From Parvibaculum sp963975745 (lineage in GTDB: Bacteria; Pseudomonadota; Alphaproteobacteria; Parvibaculales; Parvibaculaceae), in contig NZ_CAXBIB010000004.1 of the NCBI RefSeq assembly GCF_963975745.1, positions 62,001 to 126,000 on the forward strand: a DNA stretch of 64,000 nt, in the 5' to 3' direction. The notes beneath the pieces were generated by a model. It did not search any database, was not told the origin of the DNA, and saw only the letters and a list, made by a program, of their open reading frames with translations. Shown here in pieces: positions 51,970 to 60,933 of this stretch. Made by a program: the position numbers and the translations under genes. How positions within the stretch are numbered: the stretch's first letter is position 1; each line of letters starts with the position of its first letter.

Positions 51970-52312
51970 ATCTGTCACGAAAGCCGGATATTGATCTCAC
52001 GAAACGCCGGTCGACCTCCTCCCCGACCGTCGGCTTCAGATTACCGCCAGCGCCATCCTCCCTCCTCCCCCGGCGCTGGCGGTCCCCCCCTCCCCCCGAA
52101 AATCCCAGTGATTTCAGCCGCTTGACCGCTGTGCCCCGGCACTGGCGCGGCACTGACTGTCATCGATCTGTCATTGAACTGTCACAAATCGCCCGCCGCG
52201 CCCGAAAACCGAGCGCCGCCAAGGGCTTGCGGCCGATTCCGCGGCGCGCGCGCAGCGCGGCGCGACAGCAGACCCCCCCTCTGTCACGGAACTGTCACGG
52301 AACTGTCACAAA
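51970..52312. repeat. Scattered CTGTCA(C) repeats
   Basis: The word CTGTCA recurs at least six times, including a tandem run around 52279-52310 in which CTGTCACGGAA repeats at 11-bp spacing. It could be a binding-site cluster or the decayed end of a repetitive coding sequence. Confidence 0.4.
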
Positions 52313-52518
52313 CCCCCGTGCCGGACGGACGGACGGCGCGCGAAAAAAAGTAATCCCCGCTTTCGGACGCGACTTGTCCCCGGGGGCGGATGCGGGCGCG
52401 GGGTCGGCGAAAAAAGATATCCCCGGTTTTGACGACCATGCCGCTTCGACCGCCGCCACCGCGATGCGTGCGGGCGGCGAAAAAACTTATCCCCGGGGTT
52501 CGGGGCAGCCGCTGTTTT

Positions 52519-53046
52519 TTGCACGCGGAGACGCGGAGGCGCGGAGAAGAGAAAGATTGTGCACGCGAAGGCGCGAAGCCGCGAAGACGCGAAGAAAGAA
52601 GAAGGGACTCACGCAGAGGCGCAGAGACGCAGAGGTTCCGAATATGTGGGCCAGGCACTGCGTCGCCCCGACCAGATTTGTCATCCCGGCATACGCCGAA
52701 CCGATGGACGAACCCGCAGCGACGAAAGAGAAGATTTGATGGCGCTTCGCGCCGGAAGATTCTTCGCGCCGCAGGCGCAATCATTGAAACGATAGAGGCA
52801 CGGCCGGACTCAAGGGCACAGCACCTCTGCGTCTCTGCGTGAGTCCCTTCTCTTTTCTTCGCGCCGCAGGCGCAATCATGAAAGAGGTGGAGGCACGGCC
52901 GGACTCAAGGGCACAGCACCTCTGCGCCTCTGCGTGAGTCCTTATCTTTCTTCTTCGCGCCTTCGCGGCTTCGCGTGAAACGCTTCTTCTCCGCGCCTCC
53001 GCGTCTCCGCGTGAAAAATTCTTCGCGTCTTCGCGCCTTCGCGTGC
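52519..53046. repeat. Complex repeat: inverted 9-base-period arrays around a 95-bp tandem duplication
   Basis: Left side: arrays of the CGCGGAGA, CGCGAAGG and CGCAGAGA type (52519-52635). Right side: their reverse complements (52823-53046). Between them a 95-bp unit is duplicated in tandem (52760-52854 and 52855-52949), each ending with the CCTCTGCG array. The same CACGCAGAGACGCAGAG-type repeat occurs in intergenic regions of several bacterial genomes. Confidence 0.65.
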
Positions 53047-53060
53047 CGGCCCCTTGCCCG

Positions 53061-53456
53061 TCACTCCCGCGCGGCGAAGCCGGAGCGGGGGACGAGATGG
53101 ATGCGGCCGAGCTCCTGGCCGGAGCGGGCATGGAGGATCAGGATCATTTCTCCGCCTTCGGACGCGATATGGACGGCGAGGCGGTCGCCGTCGAGCGGCA
53201 CGATCTCGCGGATGCGCTCGCCCGGCGCGACGCCGATTTCCGAGACGCCGAAACGCCCGCCCGTGGGCGCGGCCACCCGATCCTCCGAACCGAGCCGCGA
53301 GGCGCGGTTGGCGATGGTGACGGCGACGACCAGAAAGCCCAGCACCATCAGCGCGCCGAGACCGGCCACGACGAATTTCAGCCGCTTGATGTTTTGCGGC
53401 GTGTTGAGCCCGGTCGGCGGCGGCACAGGACCGCCCGATGCTGTATCCTCGCCCAT
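53061..53456 (-). CDS. Small single-span membrane protein (DUF6476-like)
   Basis: 131 residues: a Pro/Gly-rich start, one membrane span (FVVAGLGALMVLGFLVVAVTIA) and a soluble C-terminal beta domain (IREIVPLDGDRLAVHIASEGGEMILILHARSGQELGRI). It is divergent from rluD, the two start codons overlapping in CATGATG at 53454-53460. The DUF6476 name is from pattern memory and uncertain. Confidence 0.65.
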   Translation of the reverse strand: MGEDTASGGPVPPPTGLNTPQNIKRLKFVVAGLGALMVLGFLVVAVTIANRASRLGSEDRVAAPTGGRFGVSEIGVAPGERIREIVPLDGDRLAVHIASEGGEMILILHARSGQELGRIHLVPRSGFAARE

Positions 53457-53457
53457 G

Positions 53458-54522
53458 ATGAAAAGCGCTCCTGACCCCGAAGAGAAAAATCACCTGCTGA
53501 CGGTGGCCGCCGAAGCGGCCGGCGCGCGGCTCGACAAGTATCTCACCGATGCCCTGGCAGGCAAGCTTGAAGCGGGCGCCGCGCCCTCGCGCGCGCGCCT
53601 GCGCCAGCTGATCCTTGAGGGCCATGTGGCGCTGGAGGCGCCCGGCGCGGGCGCAAAACCGGTCGCCGAACCGGCGCGGCGCGTGAAGGAGGGCGAGTGC
53701 TGGCGCGTGACGCTGCCCGCGCCGGTCGACGCCGAGCCGCAGGGCCAGGATATTCCGCTCGAGATTCTCTACGAGGATGCCGACCTGATCGTGGTGATGA
53801 AGCCGGCGGGGCTGGTGGTGCATCCGGCACCCGGCAATCCCGACATGACGCTGGTCAACGCGCTTGTCGCCCATTGCGGCGCCAGCCTTTCAGGGATCGG
53901 CGGCGAGCGGCGGCCGGGCATCGTCCACCGGCTCGACAAGGAAACGAGCGGGCTGATGGTGGTGGCGAAAACCGACCGCGCGCACAAAGGGCTCGCCGCG
54001 CAATTCGCCGCGCATGGCCGCGACGGCAAACTCGCGCGCGCTTACACCGCCCTCGTCTGGGGCGTGCCGGCGCCGAAGCGCGGCACCATCGACGCCAATA
54101 TCGCGCGTTCGAGCCACAACCGCATGAAGATGGCGGCGCTGAAACCGCGTGTGGACGAAGAGGGCGACGACATCACATCGGGCCGCATCGCCATCACGCA
54201 TTACACGGTGAAGGCGGAATATGCCGGGGGGCTCGTTTCCCGCGTCGAATGCCGCCTCGAGACGGGGCGCACGCACCAGATCCGCGTCCACATGACCGCG
54301 ATCGGCCACCCGCTGCTGGGCGACCCGACCTATGGCACGGGGATGAAAAGCCGCAAGGCCAAACTCTCCGTAAACGCACAAACCGCGCTGGCCCGCCTCG
54401 ACCGCCAGGCGCTGCACGCGCATCATCTGGGCTTCGAGCATCCGGTGACGGGGGCGAAGATGAGCTTCGATGCGGAATTGCCGGCGGATATGGTGGCGTT
54501 GGTGGAGGCGTTGGAGGGGTGA
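53458..54522 (+). CDS. rluD: RluA-family 23S rRNA pseudouridine synthase, RluD-like
   Basis: 354 residues. An N-terminal S4 RNA-binding domain (ARLDKYLTDAL … ARLRQLILEGHVAL) is followed by the catalytic domain with ILYEDADLIVVMKPAGLVVHP, the active-site Asp in GIVHRLDKETSGLMVVAK, and ETGRTHQIRVHMTAIGHPLLGDPTYG. In many alphaproteobacteria this gene lies directly before rpoH; here 8.6 kb of accessory DNA separates them. The ATG at 53455 is one codon upstream. Confidence 0.9.
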   Translation: MKSAPDPEEKNHLLTVAAEAAGARLDKYLTDALAGKLEAGAAPSRARLRQLILEGHVALEAPGAGAKPVAEPARRVKEGECWRVTLPAPVDAEPQGQDIPLEILYEDADLIVVMKPAGLVVHPAPGNPDMTLVNALVAHCGASLSGIGGERRPGIVHRLDKETSGLMVVAKTDRAHKGLAAQFAAHGRDGKLARAYTALVWGVPAPKRGTIDANIARSSHNRMKMAALKPRVDEEGDDITSGRIAITHYTVKAEYAGGLVSRVECRLETGRTHQIRVHMTAIGHPLLGDPTYGTGMKSRKAKLSVNAQTALARLDRQALHAHHLGFEHPVTGAKMSFDAELPADMVALVEALEG

Positions 54523-54640
54523 GGAGATCTCAGAGAAAAATCCGATCACTGAGAACCTTCAATGATGTACGCTTTCGACAGACGAACTACAGTGAGTGCC
54601 AGTAAGAGAGTATAGAGGAACTCCAAGCTCAGAGGTCGCA

Positions 54641-57385
54641 ATGGCTCTCACGGAAAAACAACTCGAAGCAACTCAGCACCTGAATGGAAACTTGCAGCTC
54701 ATAGCATGTGCGGGTTCCGGCAAGACAGAAGTGGTTGCTCAACTGATCGCAAACCTACTTGCCAAGAAGAGTGGGGAAAGTCACGCGGCGGTTCCGGCAA
54801 ATGTAGTTGCATTCACATTCACGGAAAAAGCAGCGGCAGAACTAAAGCAAAGAATTACAGATAGAACGCTTGAATTGACGCCAGACATTATCGGTTTAGC
54901 CGAGATGTTCGTCGGAACAATTCATGGATTTTGTTTAACGCTTCTCAAGGATGAAGTTCCTGAGTTCGCCAAGTACGAGGTTCTAAGCGACGTTCAACAA
55001 ACGCTCCTCGTAGATCGAACCTCGAAGAAAAGCGGCCTAACTGAAGCAACTAAATTAGATGGGCAGCCACTTCACCGATACACAAACACACACGTGTACA
55101 TTCAAGCCCTATCGGTTCTCCGAGAATCGGATTGCAACTTTGAGATGCTCAAGAACAATAGTGTGTTCGCAGGCCTTGAAAAATACCGAACGCTACTACA
55201 CGAGAAAGGATATCTCGATTACACCGCGATCATTGAAGAGGCCATTCACGCACTAGAAAGCGATGAGCATCTGCGCGGTCGACTAAAACAGAGACTCAAG
55301 GTCGTTATCGTAGATGAATATCAAGATCTGAATCCTATTCAAGAGCGTTTGGTTCAACTGCTTTTTGAATTGGGTGCAGACGTGAAGGTCGTTGGCGACG
55401 ACGATCAAACTATCTATCAGTGGCGCGGAAGCGATGTCCAAAACATTCTGACGTTCAAAGATCGCTACAAACCTGCTGACGATATTCGTCTGGAAGACAA
55501 CTTTCGTTCTAGTGACGGCATTGTAAGCGTCGCGGATTTCATTATTCGAAAGAACAAGGAACGTCTCGAAAAGACGATGCGCTCCACGAGGGCTCAAGTC
55601 TATGAGGACGGAGACATCGTAGCACTTCAATTCGACACACCAGAAGCGGAAGCGGCGCATATTGCCGAGACCTGTCGTGCGCTACGCGGCACATACGTCC
55701 TCGATCAAGAAGGCCAACGACGCGCAATCTCGTGGTCTGATATGTCCGTGTTGCTGAGAGCAAATGTGAGTGGCGAACCAATTCGCGAAGCACTAAGAGC
55801 GGCCGGCATCCCATTTGTCTCAGTGGGAATGAACGCGTTGTTCGACGCTGTCGAAGCTGAAGCAGCCAGGCAATTATTTTATCTCATGGGGAACGGGGCC
55901 TCGGAGGAAGAAGTCCTGAATGCGTGGATAAAAGCAGATCTAGGCGTTTCCGAGAAAGTTCTAAAACAAACGATAGCGGACTTTGTCGTCACCAGAGAGA
56001 AGATGGTCAACGAGAGCGATCAGGTTCGATTCGCTGTCTACAACATACAGCGCCAGTTCATTGCATTCCTCGAAACCATAGAGCTAACAGAAGAGAAAGT
56101 TCCCGCCGGGAGAGGCGAGACAGTCTTTTACAACCTAGCAAAGTTCAGCCAACTTATCTCAGACTTTGAGGCAATAAATTTTCACTCTGCACCCGTCCAA
56201 AAGTATGAATCCTTTAGAGATTTTCTCAAGTATCAAGCTGAGCGCGTGTACGAAGTTGGCGCGATAGAGGAGAATTTTATTTCTCCGGACGCAGTGCAGA
56301 TTGTCACAGTGCACAAGGCCAAAGGATTGCAATGGCCAGTTGTTTTTGTACCTCAGCTTGTGAGAAATCGATTTCCGGGAAAAAGGCAAGGCGGGTTGTC
56401 AGTCTGGCATCTTTTGCCACAGGAAAGCGTTATCGGACAAGCACGCTACTTGGGGTCGATTGAAGACGAACGTCGATTGTTTTATGTCGCGGTTACTCGG
56501 AGTCAGAAGCATCTACACATGACCACGGCACCCACTCCAGGAAACCAGCTCTATGCTAAGCCGTCAGAATTTTGGTTTGACGTTCTTGAATCCAAATATG
56601 TGAAACGACGGACGGTGGACTACGCCACAAGAGAGCACGGAGAACCACAACCCCGATCATCGGTCGCCGATGTCGTTCTGACTTTTTCAGATCTCAAGTA
56701 CTTCTTTGAATGCCCTTATCAATTCAAACTGCGAACTCTATACGGGTTTAACGCACCGCTCGCTGAAGCTTTGGGATATGGCAAGTCACTGCATGATGCG
56801 CTATCCGAGCTTCATGCGCGCGCGATTGAAGGCAAAGAAATAGAATCGGGAATGGCTAAAGAACTCGTGGAACGGCACATGCGCGTTCCTTACGCATATC
56901 CTGAGCTACGCCGGACACTCATGGCATCAGCCGAGAAAGTCATTGAACAGTACATCGAAAAACGAAAAGCGGAGTTCAACAAGATCGAGTTCTCTGAGAA
57001 AAATGTCGAAGTCCGCCTTGGCGATGGCGTAACGGTCGCTGGCAGAATCGATCTCGTCAGAAGCAGAGATACAGACGAGATCGCAATCGTCGACCTTAAA
57101 TCGAGCGAAGACTCCCAGCCTCAGGAGCTAACCGAAGCGCAATTACACATTTATGCTTTGGGCTATCGAGACCTAACCGGGAAAAATGCCGATTACGTTG
57201 AAACATATGAATTGGATAAGCAGAATCGTATCTCTCGGCCGGTTGACGAAGTATTTGTTGATGATGTGAAGGCTCGAGTCCAAGACGCTGCGAGCGCACT
57301 TCGCAAAAATGAGTTTCCTGCCAATCCAAAAAAGCAGATATGTGGACGCTGTGACTTCGCGCGTCTATGTGCATCTCGCGCCTAA
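54641..57385 (+). CDS. UvrD-type helicase fused to an iron-sulphur RecB/Cas4-like nuclease
   Basis: 914 residues from the ATG at 54641 (AGAGGTC upstream). Superfamily 1 helicase motifs: LIACAGSGKTEVV (Walker A), VIVDEYQDLNPIQ, VVGDDDQTIYQWRGS, TVHKAKGLQWPVVFVPQL and FYVAVTRSQKHL. The C-terminal 230 residues are a PD-(D/E)XK nuclease with GRIDLVRSRDTDEIAIVDLKSS and Cys residues in FECPYQFKLR and ICGRCDFARLC, the layout of AddB/Cas4 iron-sulphur nucleases. Codon use is far more AT-rich than in rluD, so it is acquired. A stand-alone defence or repair enzyme is likely. Confidence 0.88.
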   Translation: MALTEKQLEATQHLNGNLQLIACAGSGKTEVVAQLIANLLAKKSGESHAAVPANVVAFTFTEKAAAELKQRITDRTLELTPDIIGLAEMFVGTIHGFCLTLLKDEVPEFAKYEVLSDVQQTLLVDRTSKKSGLTEATKLDGQPLHRYTNTHVYIQALSVLRESDCNFEMLKNNSVFAGLEKYRTLLHEKGYLDYTAIIEEAIHALESDEHLRGRLKQRLKVVIVDEYQDLNPIQERLVQLLFELGADVKVVGDDDQTIYQWRGSDVQNILTFKDRYKPADDIRLEDNFRSSDGIVSVADFIIRKNKERLEKTMRSTRAQVYEDGDIVALQFDTPEAEAAHIAETCRALRGTYVLDQEGQRRAISWSDMSVLLRANVSGEPIREALRAAGIPFVSVGMNALFDAVEAEAARQLFYLMGNGASEEEVLNAWIKADLGVSEKVLKQTIADFVVTREKMVNESDQVRFAVYNIQRQFIAFLETIELTEEKVPAGRGETVFYNLAKFSQLISDFEAINFHSAPVQKYESFRDFLKYQAERVYEVGAIEENFISPDAVQIVTVHKAKGLQWPVVFVPQLVRNRFPGKRQGGLSVWHLLPQESVIGQARYLGSIEDERRLFYVAVTRSQKHLHMTTAPTPGNQLYAKPSEFWFDVLESKYVKRRTVDYATREHGEPQPRSSVADVVLTFSDLKYFFECPYQFKLRTLYGFNAPLAEALGYGKSLHDALSELHARAIEGKEIESGMAKELVERHMRVPYAYPELRRTLMASAEKVIEQYIEKRKAEFNKIEFSEKNVEVRLGDGVTVAGRIDLVRSRDTDEIAIVDLKSSEDSQPQELTEAQLHIYALGYRDLTGKNADYVETYELDKQNRISRPVDEVFVDDVKARVQDAASALRKNEFPANPKKQICGRCDFARLCASRA

Positions 57386-57600
57386 CCAAACACCCTTAGG
57401 CTGGCAGTTCTTGCGAAGAAGGTAGCGTCTGATCGGGATAGATCCCAACCACTGGGCTATTTGAACAGATTCGGGCAGACTAGCTACCCGCTTCCCCCCT
57501 TTTCTCCCGTCGTTCTGGGCGGCTTTCGGCCGCAGAGCGGGATCTGGGCGTTCACGGCAATTTCTCCCCGAGTACCTGAGCGATCTACCCTTGGTCCAAC

Positions 57601-57954
57601 ATGAGCGGATCCAAAGCCAGCGAGCCCACCATGCTGACCCGCGATGCCAGCCTGACGATGATCGAGCGCATCCGCCGCGATCCGGTTTTCGCGCGCGGCG
57701 CTTTCGCGGAGGCGGTGACGGTGTTTCTCGGCGGCGAGCCGGAAGTGGCGAGGGCAATGCTGCGCGACATCGCGGGCGGCACGCTCGGCTTCGAGGAACT
57801 TTCCGACCTCACCGGCATTCCGCCGAAAAGCCTGCACCGCATGCTGTCCGCACGGGGCAATCCCGGCATGGACAATCTGGCCGCGATCTTCGCGGCGATG
57901 AGCGGGCATTTGCGGGTGGATGTGGAAGCGCGGGCGAAGCGCAAGGCCGCGTGA
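57601..57954 (+). CDS. Orphan HigA/XRE-like antitoxin-type regulator
   Basis: 117 residues: LTRDASLTMIERIRRDPVFARGAFAEAVTVFL, then an HTH region (ILRD-like MLRDIAGGTLGFEELSDLTGIPPKSLHRMLSARGNPGMDNLAAIFAAM). This layout is that of chromosomal HigA-like antitoxins that follow a RelE-type toxin, but no toxin gene is adjacent. The start MSGS is supported by a partial copy at 59977 that begins with the same codons. Three partial copies of the gene lie downstream (58544, 59977, 60855). Confidence 0.78.
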   Translation: MSGSKASEPTMLTRDASLTMIERIRRDPVFARGAFAEAVTVFLGGEPEVARAMLRDIAGGTLGFEELSDLTGIPPKSLHRMLSARGNPGMDNLAAIFAAMSGHLRVDVEARAKRKAA

Positions 57955-57985
57955 GGCGGCAGCCCTTGCCGTCAGATACTCCTGT

Positions 57986-58489
57986 TCACGATGCGTCAGG
58001 CGCTTCGCGTTCCGCCTGTTCCGCCGATGCGACAAGCCGGTCGACGAATGCGCAGAAATAGGGGTTGGGCGCGAACCAGGTATTGCGTGCCCCCTTCCAC
58101 CAGCTTCGGGCCCTTGGCGAGCTCATATATTCCCGGATCGTGCCTTGTGTCCGGGGGATTGTGATGCTCTCCACAAATCCCCTGCCTGCCATCATCCACG
58201 CCACCTCGAGACTGACGAGGAGACTGTTCATTGAAAGCGAAAAGCGGAGCGTTTCGGCATCGGTCAATGGCTCGGACGTGTACAGGGCACGATGCATGAA
58301 CGCGGCCGCTTCGGGCGAGTTGAAAAGCGCAAGCTGAAGGTTGGTCGCCTCCGTTGCGACGGCTCTTGTTATTTCGACACGCGTAAGATTTTCGGCGCGC
58401 CGCATCTGGACTACCAGCGTAATGAGTGTGCCGAGAACCGCAACGACCGCGACCGTTTGGCCAATGTAATAGATGTGTTCGAGCGTCAC
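57986..58489 (-). CDS. Single-span membrane protein of unknown function
   Basis: 167 residues from GTG at 58487-58489 (GGGGGGA upstream); the frame opens at 58582. One N-terminal span (YYIGQTVAVVAVLGTLITLVVQMRRAE) precedes a helical cytosolic domain (ATEATNLQLALFNSPEAAAFMHRAL … FVDRLVAS). Such proteins are common in marine proteobacteria and have no assigned function. Confidence 0.6.
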   Translation of the reverse strand: MTLEHIYYIGQTVAVVAVLGTLITLVVQMRRAENLTRVEITRAVATEATNLQLALFNSPEAAAFMHRALYTSEPLTDAETLRFSLSMNSLLVSLEVAWMMAGRGFVESITIPRTQGTIREYMSSPRARSWWKGARNTWFAPNPYFCAFVDRLVASAEQAEREAPDAS

Positions 58490-58543
58490 GGCGTCCCCCC
58501 AAGCGGTCAAGGCATGAGACTTTACGCCCAATGGGATCGTTGC

Positions 58544-58627
58544 ATCAATCTCGCCACGATCTTCGCGGCGATGAGCGCGCATTTGCGGGTGGATGTGGAA
58601 GCGCGGACGAAGAAGAAGGCGGCGTGA
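58544..58627 (+). pseudogene. 3' fragment of the orphan antitoxin gene
   Basis: 84 nt nearly identical to 57871-57954, encoding NLATIFAAMSAHLRVDVEAR plus a short Lys/Ala tail and stop. Nothing upstream matches the rest of the gene, so it is a fragment left by duplication or recombination. Confidence 0.75.
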
Positions 58628-58654
58628 GCACGCCCAGGCGGTCCCCGCGCCTCG

Positions 58655-59809
58655 TTAGTCCAGCGCGATCCTGCCGGCCGAAAGGATCGGCTCCAATATC
58701 GTGATCTGCGTCACCATCAGCACAATCGAGACGACAATACCCATCCGAAACGACCATGCGACGGCCGGATCGGTATGGTTGAACACATAGTAAAACCAGT
58801 CCCAGAAATAGGCTCTCTCGATCGTCAATTCCGCCAAATCGCGGTTATCGTTTCTTCTGAGCCCCGAAGCTTCCCGTTCGGAAGCCGAGAGTTGAAGTCC
58901 TTCGTCCCCGAACAGCTTGCCCTTGTCCTCAAAGTGCAGAATACACAATGGGAATTCGGATTTCGCGAGCTTGGGTTTGTACTCGAAACCTACGAAAGCA
59001 AAAGGAGGTGAAGACGGTGTGGATATGCTTTTGTATATCCGCAGCCGGCGATACAGGAATCGAGCGCTGTGTTGTCCGTTCGGTCGATCCTTCCAGCTAA
59101 TCCGAACCAGATTGCCCTTTTGCATTCCCGCGGCCTTCAGCTTGTTGCTGCAGGTATTGCTGACTCTGATCGATCCAGTCACCCCGTCTATATCGCCGAC
59201 CATCTCTGGGGCCCTCATATCCGGCGACAGGCCTTTTTCGATCTGCTCTTGCGTCTGCGGGAATGAGGTCGAGTGAGCTGTTCGAATGACGAACTTGTCG
59301 GTCAGATTTCGCGTTCTCCTCAACCGAAGAGTCGTACCGAACAGCATCAGCGAGCCTGCAATCAACGCAACGGCCGTCAGCGCCAGGAAGATCAATTGCC
59401 CGACCTGAACGACTATGGAAGCTGTCGTTTGCCAGTCCCGTTCAGCCAGCACATAGATTCCCGAAATCAGGGCGAGGAATACGAACGCGCCTATGAAGCT
59501 GGTGATCAATGGCCGGTGCTGAAGGACGAGCATTAAGACTACGAGGATGATCCCGCCGCCCATCGTCGCCACGGTGTAGCTGTGCCAGAAGAACCGCAAC
59601 CGCTCGAGCGCCGAGCGGAGCGAATCGTCGATCAACTGCATATTGTGCTGGAGGCAGGGCGCGAAATCGGGGGCGCCGATGCAGACTTCGGCCCAGTCGG
59701 AATAGGACAACTGGAGCGCGCCCTCACCGGGAATCGAGAGCGACAGTATCATTGCCGCGATGAGTATGAGCACCGCGACGCCGATCATGGCAACAAGACG
59801 TCGAACCAT
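58655..59809 (-). CDS. Multi-span membrane protein of unknown function
   Basis: 384 residues from the ATG at 59807-59809. A first span (LVAMIGVAVLILIAAMILSL) precedes an extracellular loop with two Cys residues, three more spans follow (for example MGGGIILVVLMLVLQHR and FIGAFVFLALISGIYVLA), then a soluble beta-rich domain of about 150 residues (MVGDIDGVTGSIRVSN, KGNLVRISWKDRPNG) and a last span at the C-terminus. No family recognised. Confidence 0.6.
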   Translation of the reverse strand: MVRRLVAMIGVAVLILIAAMILSLSIPGEGALQLSYSDWAEVCIGAPDFAPCLQHNMQLIDDSLRSALERLRFFWHSYTVATMGGGIILVVLMLVLQHRPLITSFIGAFVFLALISGIYVLAERDWQTTASIVVQVGQLIFLALTAVALIAGSLMLFGTTLRLRRTRNLTDKFVIRTAHSTSFPQTQEQIEKGLSPDMRAPEMVGDIDGVTGSIRVSNTCSNKLKAAGMQKGNLVRISWKDRPNGQHSARFLYRRLRIYKSISTPSSPPFAFVGFEYKPKLAKSEFPLCILHFEDKGKLFGDEGLQLSASEREASGLRRNDNRDLAELTIERAYFWDWFYYVFNHTDPAVAWSFRMGIVVSIVLMVTQITILEPILSAGRIALD

Positions 59810-59976
59810 TTTCGGATCCCCCCCGGACCAAAGCCTCGCCACACAGGGACGCAGAGTCAAGAAACGTTCCGTGTTCGGTATAATCGGGGGTTTCTGCCGA
59901 GTTTTCGGTGCGATTTCGTGCAGCGGGAAGTGTGGTGCGCAGTCATCCGTAGCCGACTTCCATCATGGGGATTATC

Positions 59977-60027
59977 ATGAGCGGATCGGCGGCCAAAGAG
60001 CGTTCAATGCTTGCTCGCGATGCAAAC
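59977..60027 (+). pseudogene. 5' fragment of the orphan antitoxin gene
   Basis: Encodes MSGSAAKERSMLARDANM, matching the start of the 57601 protein (MSGSKASEPTMLTRDASL), then the homology ends and a stop follows at 60046. The matching 3' end lies beyond the TumE/TumA pair at 60855. Confidence 0.65.
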
Positions 60028-60044
60028 ATGAGTGGGCCAACCTC

Positions 60045-60082
60045 TTGACAAACTTATCATCAGATCATAACTTAACTGATAA
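60045..60082 (+). promoter_or_regulatory. Promoter and operator of the TumE/TumA pair
   Basis: TTGACA (60045) and TAACTT (60068) are 17 nt apart. An inverted repeat TTATCA (60054) / TGATAA (60077) overlaps the spacer and -10 region, as expected for a site where the antitoxin represses its own operon. Confidence 0.6.
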
Positions 60083-60119
60083 CACACTTGACCGGCTTCT
60101 CGATCTCGACGGGACGGTC

Positions 60120-60425
60120 ATGGAAATGGGCGGCGGCTTTTGGGTGAAGATCGAGGCGACGCGGGTGCCGCCGAGCGAGGCGAAACCCTTTGGCATCGAT
60201 TACAGCCTCTGCCTGTTCAGCCCGAAGAACGCGCGTGTGATCGGCTTCGACAATGCGCATGCGGTGTTTACCGGCAAGCCGCCGTCGCGCAAGCGGGAGA
60301 CGCGCTTCGACCACCGGCATGAGGGCGACAGGATGAAGCCCTATGTCTATGCGAGCGCCGAAACGCTGCTGGAGGATTTCTGGAACGCAGTGGAAGCGCA
60401 TTTGAGGAAGGAAGGCATATCGTGA
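60120..60425 (+). CDS. tumE: TumE-like toxin (DUF6516)
   Basis: 101 residues from the ATG at 60120; the codons just upstream are also in frame, so a longer start with a rare codon is possible. It shows the TumE/DUF6516 pattern: GIDYSLCLFSPKNARVIGFDNAHAV, then FDHRHEGDRMKPYVYASAETLLEDFWNAVEAHL. These are small toxins paired with an HTH antitoxin encoded downstream; a ribonuclease-type action is assumed for the family. The stop overlaps the start of the next gene. Confidence 0.72.
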   Translation: MEMGGGFWVKIEATRVPPSEAKPFGIDYSLCLFSPKNARVIGFDNAHAVFTGKPPSRKRETRFDHRHEGDRMKPYVYASAETLLEDFWNAVEAHLRKEGIS

Positions 60426-60811
60426 CCAGGCGCAAGGCCGAGAAAGTGCTGCGGATCGGGATTGCCTCGCGCGCCGAGATGCGCGCGCGGACGCTGGCCG
60501 TTGCGCGGGGCGAATTGAAGCCCTCGCCTTCCGATCCGAAGGTCTGGTTCACCTCGCTGGAATCGCTGGCGCAGGTGCTCTCCAGCAAGAACCAGCTTCT
60601 GCTGGAAACGATCCGCAGCGCGCGCCCAAGCTCGCTGAAGGAACTGGCCGAACTTTCCGGCCGCGCCGAGGGCAATCTTTCGCGGACCCTGCAGACGCTC
60701 GCCCGCTATGGCCTTGTGTGCCTGACGCGCGCCGAGGGGCGGCGGATCGTGCCGGAAGTGCCATATGACCGGGTGGCGCTTGATATGGTGCTGGACCGCA
60801 AGGCGGCTTGA
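60422..60811 (+). CDS. tumA: TumA-like winged-helix antitoxin
   Basis: 129 residues from GTG at 60422, overlapping the toxin stop by 4 nt. A winged helix is visible in PSSLKELAELSGRAEGNLSRTLQTLARYGLVCLTRAEGRRIVPEVPYD read as consecutive segments from about residue 60. It pairs with the DUF6516-type toxin upstream, the usual toxin-first order of this system. It should neutralise the toxin and bind the inverted repeat at 60054-60082. Confidence 0.75.
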   Translation: MTRRKAEKVLRIGIASRAEMRARTLAVARGELKPSPSDPKVWFTSLESLAQVLSSKNQLLLETIRSARPSSLKELAELSGRAEGNLSRTLQTLARYGLVCLTRAEGRRIVPEVPYDRVALDMVLDRKAA

Positions 60812-60854
60812 GGCCGCGAGCCCTCTCACCCTTCCCACCGATGCGGCTAACCGC

Positions 60855-60896
60855 GGGTGGATGTGGCGGCGCGGGCGAAGAAGAAGGCGGCGTGAG
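60855..60896 (+). pseudogene. Second 3' fragment of the orphan antitoxin gene
   Basis: 42 nt encoding RVDVAARAKKKAA and a stop, matching the end of the 57601 gene. With the 5' fragment at 59977 it brackets the TumE/TumA pair. Confidence 0.6.
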
Positions 60897-60933
60897 CGGT
60901 GGGCTTCGGCCCGGGCCCATTGACAGCGCCGGT

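Larger units (their letters stand above)
51725..53060. other. 1.3-kb gene-free repeat-rich region
   Basis: No credible gene. The first part (to about 52.5 kb) holds repeated CTGTCA words; the second is made of 9-base-periodic GC-rich repeats in inverted and tandem arrangement (52519-53046). Open frames here follow the repeat period and are not convincing. Confidence 0.7.

Noticed and set aside
51906..52784. Long open frames in the repeat-rich gap
   Set aside because: Composition follows the DNA repeats, both strands are open, and no protein motif or ribosome site is seen.
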